This document shows, in pieces, positions 53,991 to 63,439 of a DNA stretch of 64,000 nucleotides; within the stretch, counting starts at the first letter, position 1; each line of letters starts with the position of its first letter. This stretch comes from an uncultured Latescibacterota bacterium (GTDB lineage: Bacteria; Latescibacterota; UBA2968): contig OX638329.1 of the NCBI GenBank assembly GCA_951812755.1, positions 4,038,522 to 4,102,521 of the forward strand, in the 5' to 3' direction. The position numbers and the translations under genes are program-made. The notes under the pieces were generated by a model. It saw only the letters and a list, made by a program, of their open reading frames with translations, searched no databases and was not told the DNA's origin.

Positions 53991-55085
53991 TCAAAAAAGG
54001 CCATTTTGGACATCTTGTTTTAGATAATCAATGAGTTTGCGGCTGGTGCGGGAAAAGGCATAAGCGTTGAAATCAGCACGCACAACCCATGCGAGATTAT
54101 CACACAGGAGTGGATGTGCTCGACCTTTAATATAATGACATTGGAAAGTGTGCAGGGTAATGCTGAAGTGCGTAAAAGCGTGCTTGACGGTGCGGTAGCG
54201 ATCGTTGATTTCGACATCAATACCCGCGATTTCTTTTATTCCGCGCCTGCATGTGTCTTGCAGAGATTCCCCGCTCTGTTGCGTTCCTGAGGGAAATTCC
54301 CAAAGCCCACCCAGCAAGCCATTTTGCGGGCGCTGGGTAATGAGCACTTTGTCATTGTGCCACACAATACCCGCGCACTGCGTGTGATGGGGGCGCGGTT
54401 TCTTTTTAGCTTTGACGGGCAGACGCTGCGGATTTCCGGCCTTGTACGCCGCACAGTATTTTTGCACGGGACACTGATCGCACGCCGGGTTTTTAGTGGT
54501 ACAGACCAGTGCGCCGAGTTCCATAATCGCCTGATTGTAGGTGCCAGCTTCACCTTTTGGCAACAGGGCCTGGGCGAGATTCCAAAGTTGGTTTTTGACG
54601 CGGGTTTGCGTGACGTCGTCACCAATATCAAAGAGCCGCGTGATAACGCGAATGACATTGCCATCGAGCACGGCATGGTCGCGATCATAAGCAATGCTCA
54701 AAACTGCGGCTGTGGTATAAGGCCCAAAGCCGGGCAGAGATTTGAGTTCGTCGTAAGTATTGGGCACCGTGCCGCCAAAGTCCGTAGCAATAGAATGCGC
54801 GGCTTTGTGCAAATTGCGGGCACGGGCGTAATAGCCCAATCCCTCCCAGGCTTTGAGGACATCATCCTGTGAGGCATTCGCGAGGTCACAAACCGTGGGA
54901 AAGCGACCGAGAAAGCGATGGTAATAGGGAATAACAGTATCGACCTGCGTTTGCTGGAGCATAAACTCAGACAGCAGGATGCGATAGGGATCGTCTGTCT
55001 GTCGCCAGGGCAAATCGCGTTTGTATTTGCGATACCACGTAAGGAGATCAGCGGCGATCTGTGTTTTGAAATCCATGCGGGACAT
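53991..55085 (-). CDS. mutY: A/G-specific adenine glycosylase
   Basis: The 364-residue base-excision enzyme removes adenine paired with 8-oxoguanine. LSEFMLQQTQVDTVIPYYHRF has the catalytic Glu region, and the HhH motif is LPGFGPYTTAAV. The catalytic Asp is in VLDGNVIRVITRLF. The iron-sulfur cluster is CTTKNPACDQCPVQKYC (C-x6-C-x2-C-x5-C). The C-terminal NUDIX-like MutT domain is present (GLWEFPSGTQQSGE). The ykvA-like gene is its upstream neighbour on this strand, 3 bp away. Confidence 0.95.
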   Translation of the reverse strand: MSRMDFKTQIAADLLTWYRKYKRDLPWRQTDDPYRILLSEFMLQQTQVDTVIPYYHRFLGRFPTVCDLANASQDDVLKAWEGLGYYARARNLHKAAHSIATDFGGTVPNTYDELKSLPGFGPYTTAAVLSIAYDRDHAVLDGNVIRVITRLFDIGDDVTQTRVKNQLWNLAQALLPKGEAGTYNQAIMELGALVCTTKNPACDQCPVQKYCAAYKAGNPQRLPVKAKKKPRPHHTQCAGIVWHNDKVLITQRPQNGLLGGLWEFPSGTQQSGESLQDTCRRGIKEIAGIDVEINDRYRTVKHAFTHFSITLHTFQCHYIKGRAHPLLCDNLAWVVRADFNAYAFSRTSRKLIDYLKQDVQNGLF

Positions 55086-55088
55086 AAA

Positions 55089-55409
55089 TCACGATTTCTC
55101 TGCAATCTTACGAGCGTGTTCCTGAACGATATTCTGCGGACTGGCCGCGATCAAATTGCGAATAGACAGGATAACAAACACAATGTCATCTCCAAATCCG
55201 ATATGAGGGAGAATCACTTCCGGGATAATATCAAAGGGAGAAAGGCCATATAAAACGGTTAAAACAACAAACACTTTGGGCAATACAGGTATGCGGGAAT
55301 CCCATAACAGTCGCCAGGCAAGGCGCAAGTATTTTGGGAGTCGAGAGATGATTGACAAGACCCCGCGTACGCGCAAGAGACGAAAGAGAAGGAGAAAAAT
55401 ACGCAACAT
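55089..55409 (-). CDS. YkvA/DUF1232 membrane-associated protein
   Basis: The start at MLRIFLLLFRLLRV gives 106 residues. An ATG 24 codons upstream is also possible. The DUF1232 motif is VVLTVLYGLSPFDIIPEVILPHIGFGDDIVF, with the conserved Y-x-x-x-P-x-D-x-x-P/D pattern. Family proteins are small membrane or membrane-associated proteins of unknown function. It overlaps no gene and is tightly placed before mutY. Confidence 0.8.
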   Translation of the reverse strand: MLRIFLLLFRLLRVRGVLSIISRLPKYLRLAWRLLWDSRIPVLPKVFVVLTVLYGLSPFDIIPEVILPHIGFGDDIVFVILSIRNLIAASPQNIVQEHARKIAEKS

Positions 55410-55495
55410 GACAATCACCAGAAAGTGGTCAGTGGCCAGTCCCCACCGCAGGTATATAATGTACAAGACAAATTGTGTCAATCGCAGCAGATAGT

Positions 55496-57142
55496 TCAGA
55501 TGATGTCAATTTGATTCTGAATAATCTCTTGCAGGGCGCTGCGCTGAACTTTACCCGTAGAGGTCAATGGGCGATCTTCAGGTGTAATTGGGATAATGTG
55601 CGAAGGGGCTTCGTAGGCACTCAAGCCTGGAATTTGACCGCTTTGTCCGCGTCTGAGAATATCCTGGACTCCTTCGGCCACGTTGATCCCAGATTTAAAA
55701 ATAGCTGCTGCACAAACGTCTTCTCCCCATCGGTCATGACGAAGACCAATCACATAAACAGCGTCGAGCTCTGGACAGGCGGCGCGCAGGGCATTTTCAA
55801 CGGCGATGGGTGAGATGTTGACACCGCCTTTGATGATGATTTCTTTTTTCCGACCATGCATAAAATAGAAACGATGGTTATACATGTCGCGGAAATAACC
55901 CATGTCGCCACTGTGGAACCAGCCATTGCAAAAAACCTCGGCAGTATCTTTGGGCTGATTGAGGTAGCCATTGGCAACCACGGGACCGCGTATGAGGATT
56001 TCACCAATATCGCCTTCGTTTCTCCCACCATCAATTCTTATATTGTTATTGGCAAGCTCAACACCAATGGCATTTTGTTCGAGTACATCGCGGTACTGCT
56101 CATCGGGCAAATCGGGTGGTACGCCGGTAACGCGCAAACTAACTTCGGTCGAGCCATATCCTTGAACGAGACGAACGCCAAAGCGATCGACAAATTGGCA
56201 GGCAATATTGGGTGGAACAGGTGCCGAGCCGATCATAACTTTTTTCAGCGAAGATATATCGTAGCCCTCGCGCTCAAAGTCATCGGCGCGGGCGAGCAGG
56301 TCGGCCATAATCGTCGGTACAATACTCGCAGATGTCGCCCGCTCCCGCGATATGATACGCCAAAACGCCGAAACACTATAGCGCGAGTTGAGCACAAGGC
56401 TCCCCCCCACCATAAAGCTGGTGATCGAAAACGTGGTAGAATTGATGTGATGAAGTGGTAAAACGAGATTGAGCCGTTCACGCGCATCAAATCCGAGCCA
56501 GCGAATAATGCCATCCGCATTGGCTGTGAGGCTTTGCCGGGTAATACACGCGCCTTTGGGATGGCCTGTTGTACCCGATGTGTACAGCACAATGCTGGTG
56601 TGTTGTTCGCCTTCTGGATCGCCAGACCACTCAGGTTCGATATCCGCGGCGTCATATCCATCGGCGGCGAGCAACTGCTCTGTTGTCGCAATCTGGATAT
56701 CTGGTAATGCACGGCGTTGATCTTCTGCATGTTCGGGCAAAACAACGAGCAACCTGGCCCCGGCATTCTGCAGTTTGTAGCGCTTACGCTCTGTAACATC
56801 TTTGGCAATATCGAGAGGAACAGAAGTCGCGCCAAGGCGAAAAAGAGCAAAGGTAAGTAGGGGTATTTCTGCACAATTGGACAAGGCAACACCGACGCAA
56901 TCGCCGCATCTTATGCCGTATTCGCGATGCATCAGACCTGCAAGCGCGGCGGTGAGACGTTCAAACTCAGAATAGGTAATAACCGTGCGAGCATCCGTAT
57001 CGCAATCGCAAAAGATCAACGCGGGCTTATCTGCCTGATGCTCTGCGCGATATTTTAAGAGATGCGTAAAGTTCCGCCACGGAAAGCGATAGGTGTGAGA
57101 GTTGGCGTTTTTAATACAGGTGAAAATTTGGGCATTGATCAT
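55496..57142 (-). CDS. AMP-dependent acyl-CoA synthetase/ligase family protein
   Basis: A 548-residue adenylate-forming enzyme. The AMP-binding loop is SIVLYTSGTTGHPKGACIT near residue 190. Other motifs are LVQGYGSTEVSLRVTG, GWFHSGDMGYFRDMYNHRFYFMHGRKKEIIIKGGVNISP (with the GRKKE hinge) and the catalytic lysine region LTSTGKVQRSAL. It would activate a carboxylic acid as acyl-AMP and load it on CoA. The acid is not known. Pairing with SDRs nearby could indicate fatty or aromatic acid metabolism. Confidence 0.9.
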   Translation of the reverse strand: MINAQIFTCIKNANSHTYRFPWRNFTHLLKYRAEHQADKPALIFCDCDTDARTVITYSEFERLTAALAGLMHREYGIRCGDCVGVALSNCAEIPLLTFALFRLGATSVPLDIAKDVTERKRYKLQNAGARLLVVLPEHAEDQRRALPDIQIATTEQLLAADGYDAADIEPEWSGDPEGEQHTSIVLYTSGTTGHPKGACITRQSLTANADGIIRWLGFDARERLNLVLPLHHINSTTFSITSFMVGGSLVLNSRYSVSAFWRIISRERATSASIVPTIMADLLARADDFEREGYDISSLKKVMIGSAPVPPNIACQFVDRFGVRLVQGYGSTEVSLRVTGVPPDLPDEQYRDVLEQNAIGVELANNNIRIDGGRNEGDIGEILIRGPVVANGYLNQPKDTAEVFCNGWFHSGDMGYFRDMYNHRFYFMHGRKKEIIIKGGVNISPIAVENALRAACPELDAVYVIGLRHDRWGEDVCAAAIFKSGINVAEGVQDILRRGQSGQIPGLSAYEAPSHIIPITPEDRPLTSTGKVQRSALQEIIQNQIDII

Positions 57143-57151
57143 TTTGGTATT

Positions 57152-57376
57152 TTATTTGTATTCATAAAGCGGTACCATTTCGGCAGGTTGTGAACTTGTT
57201 TTGAGAAGTTCTTCAATATATTGAACTGTCTCAGGCTTAAGAAGCACATCGCCGCAAATGGTGCAAACTTCGGCAGGAATATTGTCAATGACGACAACTT
57301 GCCCTTGATAGCGCACTGTATGAAAAATTTCTTTCTTTTCGTATTCACCTGGGCAACCTTCCATGCTGCATTTCAT
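57152..57376 (-). CDS. YgiT-type zinc-finger protein (MqsA N-terminal-like)
   Basis: The correct start (MKCSMEGCPGEY, AGAGG upstream) gives 74 residues, not the longer frame through aroC. Cys pairs are CSMEGC and EVCTICGD, forming the zinc site of the MqsA/YgiT N-terminal domain. The following VLLKPETVQYIEELLKTS helix is typical. There is no helix-turn-helix part, and no mqsR- or DUF4258-like toxin gene is adjacent. It lies 5 bp past the aroC stop codon, so the two are probably co-transcribed. Confidence 0.8.
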   Translation of the reverse strand: MKCSMEGCPGEYEKKEIFHTVRYQGQVVVIDNIPAEVCTICGDVLLKPETVQYIEELLKTSSQPAEMVPLYEYK

Positions 57377-57381
57377 ATCGA

Positions 57382-58461
57382 TTAACCTCTTTGTCCGCGC
57401 TGGCGCAAATAGTGGTCTGCCAGTACGAGTGCCATCATCGCTTCGACAATGGGAACAGCGCGGGGTAAGACACATGGGTCGTGCCTACCGCGCCCTTTGA
57501 GCGTGGTGGAATTGCCGTGGATATCAACGGTTTCTTGCTCGGCCAAAATCGTAGCAGTCGGCTTAAAAGCTGCGCGAATGACAACGGGTTCGCCGTTGGA
57601 GATACCGCCCTGAATCCCGCCGGAATAATTTGTGCGCGTGTGAATGCCGCTGCCATCGTTGTAAAAAGGATCGTTGTGTGCAGAGCCAGTCATCGCAATA
57701 CCGCCAAAACCAGAGCCGGATTCAAAGCCTTTGCAGGCGGGCAGTGAAAGCATAGATTTGGCGAAGTCGGCTTCGAGTTTGTCAAAGATGGGTTCTCCCC
57801 AGCCGGGTGGAACGCGATGGGCGACGGCCTCGACCACGCCACCGAGAGAGTCGCCATCTTTTCGGGCAGCATCAATGCGCCGAATGATTTGCTCAGCAAT
57901 CTCGAAATCGGGCACACGGGCAATATTCGACTCGACCTGATTGCGGGTAACCCTGACGGGATCGACATTGGCAACAAGGGTGTGAACCTGGCGAACATAA
58001 GCGATAATGTCGATATCGCAATCGCGTTTGAGCAATTTGCGCGCAACCGCACCTGCTGCAACGCGGCCGATTGTCTCGCGCGCACTGGCTCTGCCCCCTC
58101 CTTTCCAGTTGCGAATGCCGTATTTTTGCTGATATGTATAATCGGCGTGCGAAGGGCGGTATTTGGTGCGTATCTCTTCGTAATCTTTGGAACGCGCATC
58201 CTGATTCCACACCATCATCGAGATGGGCGTACCCAGGGTTTGACCCTCAAAAAGACCCGAGTGAATTTCTATCTGGTCTTCTTCTTTGCGTTGTGTGGTG
58301 ATTTTACTCTGGCCCGGTTTGCGGCGGTCGAGCTCAATTTGGATATCTTCTTCGCTGATCTCCAGGCCGGGCGGGCATCCATCCAGAACAACGCCAACGC
58401 CACCACCGTGTGACTCCCCCCATGTGGTGATGCGAAATACGCGACCAAATGTGCTGCTCAT
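57382..58461 (-). CDS. aroC: Chorismate synthase
   Basis: The chosen start ([29 protein letters not shown] upstream) gives 359 residues. The enzyme makes chorismate from EPSP with reduced FMN. Signatures are [50 protein letters not shown] and [36 protein letters not shown] 22-residue upstream extension in frame is not conserved and was left out. Confidence 0.96.
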   Translation of the reverse strand: MSSTFGRVFRITTWGESHGGGVGVVLDGCPPGLEISEEDIQIELDRRKPGQSKITTQRKEEDQIEIHSGLFEGQTLGTPISMMVWNQDARSKDYEEIRTKYRPSHADYTYQQKYGIRNWKGGGRASARETIGRVAAGAVARKLLKRDCDIDIIAYVRQVHTLVANVDPVRVTRNQVESNIARVPDFEIAEQIIRRIDAARKDGDSLGGVVEAVAHRVPPGWGEPIFDKLEADFAKSMLSLPACKGFESGSGFGGIAMTGSAHNDPFYNDGSGIHTRTNYSGGIQGGISNGEPVVIRAAFKPTATILAEQETVDIHGNSTTLKGRGRHDPCVLPRAVPIVEAMMALVLADHYLRQRGQRG

Positions 58462-58741
58462 AACAGGCTCCTCTAGATCATGACATAAATGGTATGCAAA
58501 TGTACCCAATGGACAGTGGGGAGTCAAGCAACGCGCGATACTCAGCGGTGTTACTCAGAAGCTGTTTTAAAATTAATACCTGATGCTACGGATGTCCGGC
58601 GTTTTGTCATGCTGAGCGTAGCCGAAGCATCTTTTCCACCTGAGTTGGTAAGAGATTCTTCGACTCCGCTGCGCTCCGCTCAGAATGACAGGGCAATAGC
58701 GCATAGCTGAGAAGGGGCAAAATGAGTTTTAAAACAGTCTC
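58462..58741. other. Intergenic region carrying a small MITE/REP-like repeat
   Basis: No gene. It is mostly taken up by the palindromic element at 58605-58690 upstream of aroC and downstream of the serine hydrolase relic. Confidence 0.6.
58605..58690. repeat. Inverted-repeat element with TGTCATGCTGAGCG ends
   Basis: The 86-bp element begins TGTCATGCTGAGCG and ends CGCTCAGAATGACA, which are near-inverted copies. It has inner GAAGCATCTT and AAGAGATTCTTCG blocks. Elements with these ends are common in intergenic regions of many bacteria and are thought to be non-autonomous palindromic repeats. Confidence 0.8.
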
Positions 58742-59681
58742 TCAGGCAAACACAACCGCCGCGAGTTGTTGCGCAATGGATTTTACAGGGGCGGGATTCA
58801 CATTGCTCAATACAATAATACAGATCTCGTCATCTAAAAACCGCAACAAAACTGTGTTGAATCCCGATACGCTACCGCCGTGCATGACAGATCCATTGTC
58901 CTCCACGCGCCAGCCGCAGGCGTAATTGTTCAACACCGGCGTAAACATCTGCTCGTAAGAAGCCTGTGAAATCAGTTTGCCATCGCCGAGCGCGGCATCC
59001 CACTTCGCCAGATCTTCTGCTGTGGAATACAAATTTCCCCCACCGGTCAGAATTGGCATATAGATCATCGGCGAATTGATCACGCCATTCTCTGCAGGGG
59101 CATACCCGCGTGCCCGATGTGGCAAAATCGCATCCCGTATCGGCCATCTCTATAGGGTCAAATATGTGCTCTTTCAAAAAAGTCTGATATGATTGACCCG
59201 ACACTTTTTCGATCACTCGCGACAACACAAAAAATCCCGTTCCGCTATAGTGATATTTTGTACCCGGCGGCGCCACGAGGGGCCGATCCACAACTTTTTG
59301 AATTGTCTCATCAGGGGTTGCTTTCAGCGACATGGTATCAGAAAAACCGGGCAGTTCCCACACATGTATAATCCCCGCCGTATTGCTCAGCAGATGGTGT
59401 AATGTGATCCCGGTCCAGTGATCGGGAATGTCCGGTAAATGTTCAGAGAGCAAATTGTCTATTTGGAGTTTGCCCTGCTCGGCCAATATCATCACCGCCA
59501 TTGCAGTAAATGTCTTGGTTATGGAACCAATGCGAAATTTGGTATGCAGGGCATTTGGCACATTGTTTTCCAGGTCCGCCAGCCCATATCCTTGAGCCAA
59601 TAATCGCTCTCTCAATCGCACGACGAGAACCACACCCGAAAAATTGTGCGCTTGAACAACCGCATTTAGTTTGTCTCTCAT
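58742..59681 (-). pseudogene. Serine hydrolase (class C beta-lactamase-like), frameshifted
   Basis: The first part (from 59681 or 59693) has the S-x-x-K motif in GSITKTFTAMAVMIL, then TLHHLLSNTAG and KYHYSGTGF, where the usual Y-x-N is Y-S-G. After MADTGCDFA (about 59110-59125) the frame is lost, and the family sequence goes on one frame over with RARGYAPAENG, GGGNLYSTAEDLAKWDAAL and VMHGGSVSGFN to a stop at 58742. So a single frameshift splits the gene. The chance that it is a sequencing or assembly error cannot be excluded. Confidence 0.85.
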
Positions 59682-59803
59682 GGATCTCCTCATAAAAGTG
59701 AACCTGTTTTCAATTGGTTAAATGATAGCGCGACTTGACGAAAAAGCCATTTGGTGCGTAGTTAATAGCATCAGCGACTTCTATTATCACCGAGAAATGA
59801 CGC

Positions 59804-60319
59804 ATGAGAATGCCAAAATACAAATCAATCCATCCCGTTCTCTTTTTGATGTTGTTTGCCTGTATGCCCGAACTCGAGTTACCCAAAGCACCCGGCCGCG
59901 TGACTGAAATGCCCGAATTTGAACAGCACGCGATTCCCTCATACCAAATTTACAAAGACAAACCGCGTCCCGTTAATCTCGTAAGCCATCCGCGCGCGAT
60001 TCGATTCAAAGACCGCCTGATTCAAGGCACCAAAATTGGACCCAATTTTGCGGGCGATCAAACCATTGTGCGGTGGTTTTGCGGTGAAGAATGCCAGCAA
60101 CTCGCCGTTATCGACGCGCGAACAGGCAGTGTGATCTTCGCGCCCTTTGTCACGCATCTGGGCTTTCGTTTTCGTCTCGACAGCAAACTCTTAATCGTCA
60201 ACCCCCCCGAAGCCGTTGAACGCGCTGCCCGAACAGGCAGATCCAAATCGCACTACCGCACGGCGTATTACGTCTGGCACTACGGCGAATTTGTAGAGAT
60301 CTATACGATCAGATACTAA
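59804..60319 (+). CDS. Exported protein of unknown function, possible lipoprotein
   Basis: The 171-residue protein begins with a short hydrophobic segment (HPVLFLMLFAC) ending in a possible lipobox Cys, followed by a Pro/Glu-rich part. The rest shows a pattern seen in a family of bacterial proteins of unknown function: GTKIGPNFAGDQTIVRWFCGEECQQLAVIDARTG, FRFRLDSKLLIVNPPEA and YYVWHYGEFVEI. No catalytic motif is evident. It ends in a bidirectional terminator. Confidence 0.7.
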   Translation: MRMPKYKSIHPVLFLMLFACMPELELPKAPGRVTEMPEFEQHAIPSYQIYKDKPRPVNLVSHPRAIRFKDRLIQGTKIGPNFAGDQTIVRWFCGEECQQLAVIDARTGSVIFAPFVTHLGFRFRLDSKLLIVNPPEAVERAARTGRSKSHYRTAYYVWHYGEFVEIYTIRY

Positions 60320-60352
60320 AAAGGGCTATGCCAATATTCAAATTGAAAAATC

Positions 60353-60384
60353 AAAAGGCCACCTCGCAATAGAGATGGCCTTTT
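60353..60384. terminator. Bidirectional terminator between the exported protein gene and frr
   Basis: AAAAGGCCACCTC / GAGATGGCCTTTT forms a 13-bp stem with one mismatch. A-runs and T-runs on both sides allow it to stop plus-strand transcription of the 59804 gene and minus-strand transcription of frr. Confidence 0.9.
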
Positions 60385-60408
60385 CAATTCAGCAGATCTT
60401 ACTCCGCA

Positions 60409-60966
60409 TCAAACCTCCATAATTTCTTCTTCTTTTTCTGCTAACACATCATCAATTTTTGCGACAAACTCATCGGTCAAAGCCTGCACGCGCTCTGTTG
60501 TTCGCCTGGCATCGTCTTCCGGAATCTCGCCTTCCTTTTGTGCATCGCGGATGAGTTCATTAGCATCGCGACGAGTATTGCGAACTGAAATGCGACTTTC
60601 TTCGGCATATTGCTTCACCACCCGCACCAACTCTCGCCTGCGGTCTTCTGTCAACTGCGGAATAGTCAACCGAATAATTGTGCCATCGTTGGCCGGCGTC
60701 AATCCCAAATTCGATTCCAGAATTGCCTTTTCAACCAGCGGAATCGCCGACTTATCCCAGGGCTGAATCGCGATCAAACGAGGTTCTGGCACACCCACTG
60801 TAGCGACCTGATTAATCGGCACCTGTGAGCCGTAATACTCGACCCGAATTTGATCCAGCAAATGCGCGTTAGCACGCCCGGTGCGTACTGTAGCCATCTC
60901 ATTTTGCAAGGCTATCACAGACTTTTGCATGGCCGTTCTCGCTTCAGCCATAATCTCATCAATCAC
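60409..60966 (-). CDS. frr: Ribosome recycling factor
   Basis: A GTG start with GAGGAGGTGCG upstream gives 185 residues. The frame upstream to an ATG adds unrelated residues. Signature stretches are MQKSVIALQNEMATVRTGRANAHLLDQIRVEYYG, LTEDRRRELVRVVKQYAEESRISVRNTRRDAN and the C-terminal helix. It splits post-termination ribosomes with EF-G. It is the last gene of the rplM-rpsI-rpsB-tsf-frr run. pyrH, which commonly lies between tsf and frr, is absent. Confidence 0.97.
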   Translation of the reverse strand: MIDEIMAEARTAMQKSVIALQNEMATVRTGRANAHLLDQIRVEYYGSQVPINQVATVGVPEPRLIAIQPWDKSAIPLVEKAILESNLGLTPANDGTIIRLTIPQLTEDRRRELVRVVKQYAEESRISVRNTRRDANELIRDAQKEGEIPEDDARRTTERVQALTDEFVAKIDDVLAEKEEEIMEV

Positions 60967-60995
60967 GGCGCACCTCCTCTGGGCATTATCAATGC

Positions 60996-61595
60996 TTAAC
61001 TCTCTTCTCCCAGGACAAAACGGGCAAATCGGCGAATGGTGATATTTTCGCCGCACTTGGCCACCAAATCTGAGTGCAGGTCCTGAATGGTTTTGTCCGG
61101 ATCTTTGACAAAAGCCTGTTCCATTAAGACCACTTCCTGGTAGTATTTTTCCATGCGACCATCTACAATTCGATCCACGATGTGCTCTGGTTTGCCTTCA
61201 CCGAGTGCCTGATCGCGATAAATACTTTTTTCCTTTTCCAGCATTTCGGCATCTACATCCTCGCGATTTACCACAAGAGGTGCAGCGGCGGCGATGTGCA
61301 TAGCCACATCTTTTGAAAATGTCTGGAACTCATCGGTACGCGCTACAAAGTCGGTCTCGCTATTGATCTCGAGCAAAACCCCCAATTGGCTTCCCGCATG
61401 GATATAAGACGCAATCGCCCCCTCTTTGGCCTGACGTCCTGCTCTGCTCTCAGCTTTGGCAATACCCCGTTTACGCAACAACTCAACAGCCTTATCCATA
61501 ACGCCATCGGCCTCTTCGAGTGCCCGTTTACAATCCATCATGCCCACATTGGTTCTGGCACGCAACTCCTGAACCATTTTTGCAGAAATAGCCAT
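60996..61595 (-). CDS. tsf: Elongation factor Ts
   Basis: The ATG of MAISAKMVQELR has GGAGATGGAG upstream and gives 199 residues, a compact EF-Ts. It recharges EF-Tu with GTP. TNVGMMDCKRALEEADGVMDKAVELLRKRG is the N-terminal signature, and SETDFVART is the conserved core. It has one coiled/core subdomain and lacks the second half seen in longer EF-Ts, as in some bacteria. It is 16 bp downstream of rpsB and 29 bp upstream of frr. Confidence 0.96.
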   Translation of the reverse strand: MAISAKMVQELRARTNVGMMDCKRALEEADGVMDKAVELLRKRGIAKAESRAGRQAKEGAIASYIHAGSQLGVLLEINSETDFVARTDEFQTFSKDVAMHIAAAAPLVVNREDVDAEMLEKEKSIYRDQALGEGKPEHIVDRIVDGRMEKYYQEVVLMEQAFVKDPDKTIQDLHSDLVAKCGENITIRRFARFVLGEES

Positions 61596-61611
61596 TTCAG
61601 TCTCCATCTCC

Positions 61612-62370
61612 TCAATTATTGCTGGGATCGATTTCTGTAATCTCAGGGCCTGCATCTGGCGCAGGGCCTTCTTCTTCTTCATCCTGCCGAACAGTTGTTC
61701 CCTCAATTACGGCCTCGGCCATTAAATTTGTAATCAGCGCAATGGACCGCATTGCATCATCATTGCCCGGAATCGGATGGTCAACCTCATCCGGATCGCA
61801 GTTGGTATCGACAATTGCCACAAGCGGAATTTCCAGGCGACGCGCTTCGGCGACTGCGATTTTTTCCTTTTTGGTATCCACGACAAAAACGAGTGCTGGC
61901 AAACGCCCCATGCTGCGGATCCCGCCCAGAGATTTTTGCAACTTATCGCGCTCGCGTTCCAAACGCAACACTTCCTTTTTGGTCAACTGCTGATATGTGC
62001 CATCGCCAGCCATTTTATCCAACGTGTCCAAGCGACGAATGCTCTGCCGAATAGTTTGAAAATTCGTCAGCATGCCCCCCAACCAGCGGTTGTTGACAAA
62101 AAACATATCGCAGCGTTCAGCGGCATTTACAATGATGTCTTTGGCCTGTTTCTTCGTGCCGACAAAAAGTATCGGCTGACCTGTTTCAGCAGCCTTGCGC
62201 ACAGCTTGATATGCCGTTTCGATTTGCATCTGCGTCTTTTGCAAATCGACAATGTAAATACCATTGCGTTCTGTAAAAATGTACTTCTGCATCTTTGGAT
62301 TCCACCGCCGGGTTTGATGCCCGAAGTGAACCCCAGATTCGAGCAGTTGCCTCATAGAAACAACAGCCAT
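61612..62370 (-). CDS. rpsB: 30S ribosomal protein S2
   Basis: The ATG of [19 protein letters not shown] has GCAGGAGGT upstream and gives 252 residues. Signatures are [53 protein letters not shown] and [25 protein letters not shown]. The C-terminal acidic tail ([14 protein letters not shown]) is disordered. A 25-residue upstream extension was not used. Confidence 0.97.
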   Translation of the reverse strand: MAVVSMRQLLESGVHFGHQTRRWNPKMQKYIFTERNGIYIVDLQKTQMQIETAYQAVRKAAETGQPILFVGTKKQAKDIIVNAAERCDMFFVNNRWLGGMLTNFQTIRQSIRRLDTLDKMAGDGTYQQLTKKEVLRLERERDKLQKSLGGIRSMGRLPALVFVVDTKKEKIAVAEARRLEIPLVAIVDTNCDPDEVDHPIPGNDDAMRSIALITNLMAEAVIEGTTVRQDEEEEGPAPDAGPEITEIDPSNN

Positions 62371-62482
62371 GTTACCTCCTGCACTTTGGGTTTGTCCTCT
62401 GCATCCCTCATATTGCCGCACTGCCATCTGGCACCCGTGAAGCAATCAGGATACATGTGATATCCAGATAAGATACTCTGGT

Positions 62483-62878
62483 CTAACGCTTGGAAAACTG
62501 GAATTTTTTGCGTGCTCCGGGCTGCCCGGGTTTTTTGCGTTCCACTTTGCGCGGATCGCGCGTGAGCAACCCCGCCTGTCGCAGGGGTTTGTGATTGCCC
62601 GTATTCACGCGCTGCAAACTGCGCGCAATACCCAATCGCACGGCACCGGCCTGACCGGTCAAACCGCCACCCTTTGCTTTGGCAACAATATCATAAGTCC
62701 CTCGGGTCTCGGTCACATCTAAGGGCTGTTCGATAATCATCACCAATGTCTCTCGTTTGAGATAGTTGAGCGCGGAAAGCCCATTGATAATAATCGACCC
62801 CGTTCCGGGAAAAAGTTTCACATGCGCTGTCGATGTTTTGCGACGCCCCGTAGCAGAACTCAGTGGTTCAACTGCCAA
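62483..62878 (-). CDS. rpsI: 30S ribosomal protein S9
   Basis: A TTG start with GGAGGTGAT upstream gives 131 residues, the usual length. The longer ATG frame runs into rplM. Signature stretches are SATGRRKTSTAHVKLFPGTGSIIING, LKRETLVMIIEQPLDVTE and the C-terminal GLLTRDPRKVERKKPGQPGARKKFQFSKR, ending in the SKR found in this family. It is 13 bp from the rplM stop, as usual. Confidence 0.96.
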   Translation of the reverse strand: MAVEPLSSATGRRKTSTAHVKLFPGTGSIIINGLSALNYLKRETLVMIIEQPLDVTETRGTYDIVAKAKGGGLTGQAGAVRLGIARSLQRVNTGNHKPLRQAGLLTRDPRKVERKKPGQPGARKKFQFSKR

Positions 62879-62891
62879 ACAATCACCTCCT

Positions 62892-63323
62892 CTATAAATC
62901 AATAGGCTCAGGTGACTGAGCCTGGTGTGGGTGCTCTGGCCCGGCATAAATACGGACCTTTTTGATCATCTGTCGCCCCAACTTGTTGTGAGGCAACATG
63001 CCCCGAATCGCGTGCTCGAGTACAAACGTGGGGCGCTTTTCCAGCGCGTCTTCCAGCGTTTGCTTCTTAAGCCCGCCGGGATATCCACTATAGCTCGTAT
63101 AAACCTTTTGCTGGGCTTTGTTATTGCCCTTCACCTGAATTTTTTCGGCATTTACAATAACCACATGATCCCCTGTATCAACATGGGGAGTATAAAAAGG
63201 CTTGTGTTTGCCGCGCAAAATTCTGGCAACGCCACTGGCAAATCGCCCGAGCACCTTGCCTTCTGCATCGGCGACATACCAGGTCTGTTCAACATCATCT
63301 TTTTTGGCACTAGGTGTCATCAT
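62892..63323 (-). CDS. rplM: 50S ribosomal protein L13
   Basis: The 143-residue protein matches L13: [50 protein letters not shown], then [42 protein letters not shown] and the C-terminal [14 protein letters not shown]. The ATG pair at 63318-63323 has no close SD. The nearest strong SD is 38 bp upstream and belongs to a miniature ORF that ends on the rplM start (see 63320-63355). Confidence 0.97.
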   Translation of the reverse strand: MMTPSAKKDDVEQTWYVADAEGKVLGRFASGVARILRGKHKPFYTPHVDTGDHVVIVNAEKIQVKGNNKAQQKVYTSYSGYPGGLKKQTLEDALEKRPTFVLEHAIRGMLPHNKLGRQMIKKVRIYAGPEHPHQAQSPEPIDL

Positions 63324-63355
63324 CGTCTCAATCGCGCCGCATGGTTATGGCGCAA
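63320..63355 (-). CDS. Candidate leader ORF coupled to rplM ([11 protein letters not shown])
   Basis: A GGAGAGGAGG SD at about 63363-63372 is spaced well from a TTG at 63353-63355. The 11-codon frame is rich in Arg and His, and its TGA overlaps the first rplM ATG. This would let ribosomes reinitiate at rplM. The SD could alternatively be used only for rplM at long distance. No direct evidence of translation. Confidence 0.4.
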   Translation of the reverse strand: MRHNHAARLRR

Positions 63356-63397
63356 TGCGCTCACCTCCTCTCCTGATTTTAGAATCTTTAAGCCTTT

Positions 63398-63426
63398 GAA
63401 AGTACAGTATAATCCAATTTTGTCAA
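63398..63426 (-). promoter_or_regulatory. Possible rplM promoter
   Basis: On the minus strand TTGACA (63421-63426) is followed after 16-17 bp by TACTTT/ACTTTC. A TATACT is also there but too close. The -35 is perfect, the -10 weak. It would start the ribosomal operon downstream of the terminator at 63446. Confidence 0.4.
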
Positions 63427-63439
63427 GTTAGAAAGCCAC

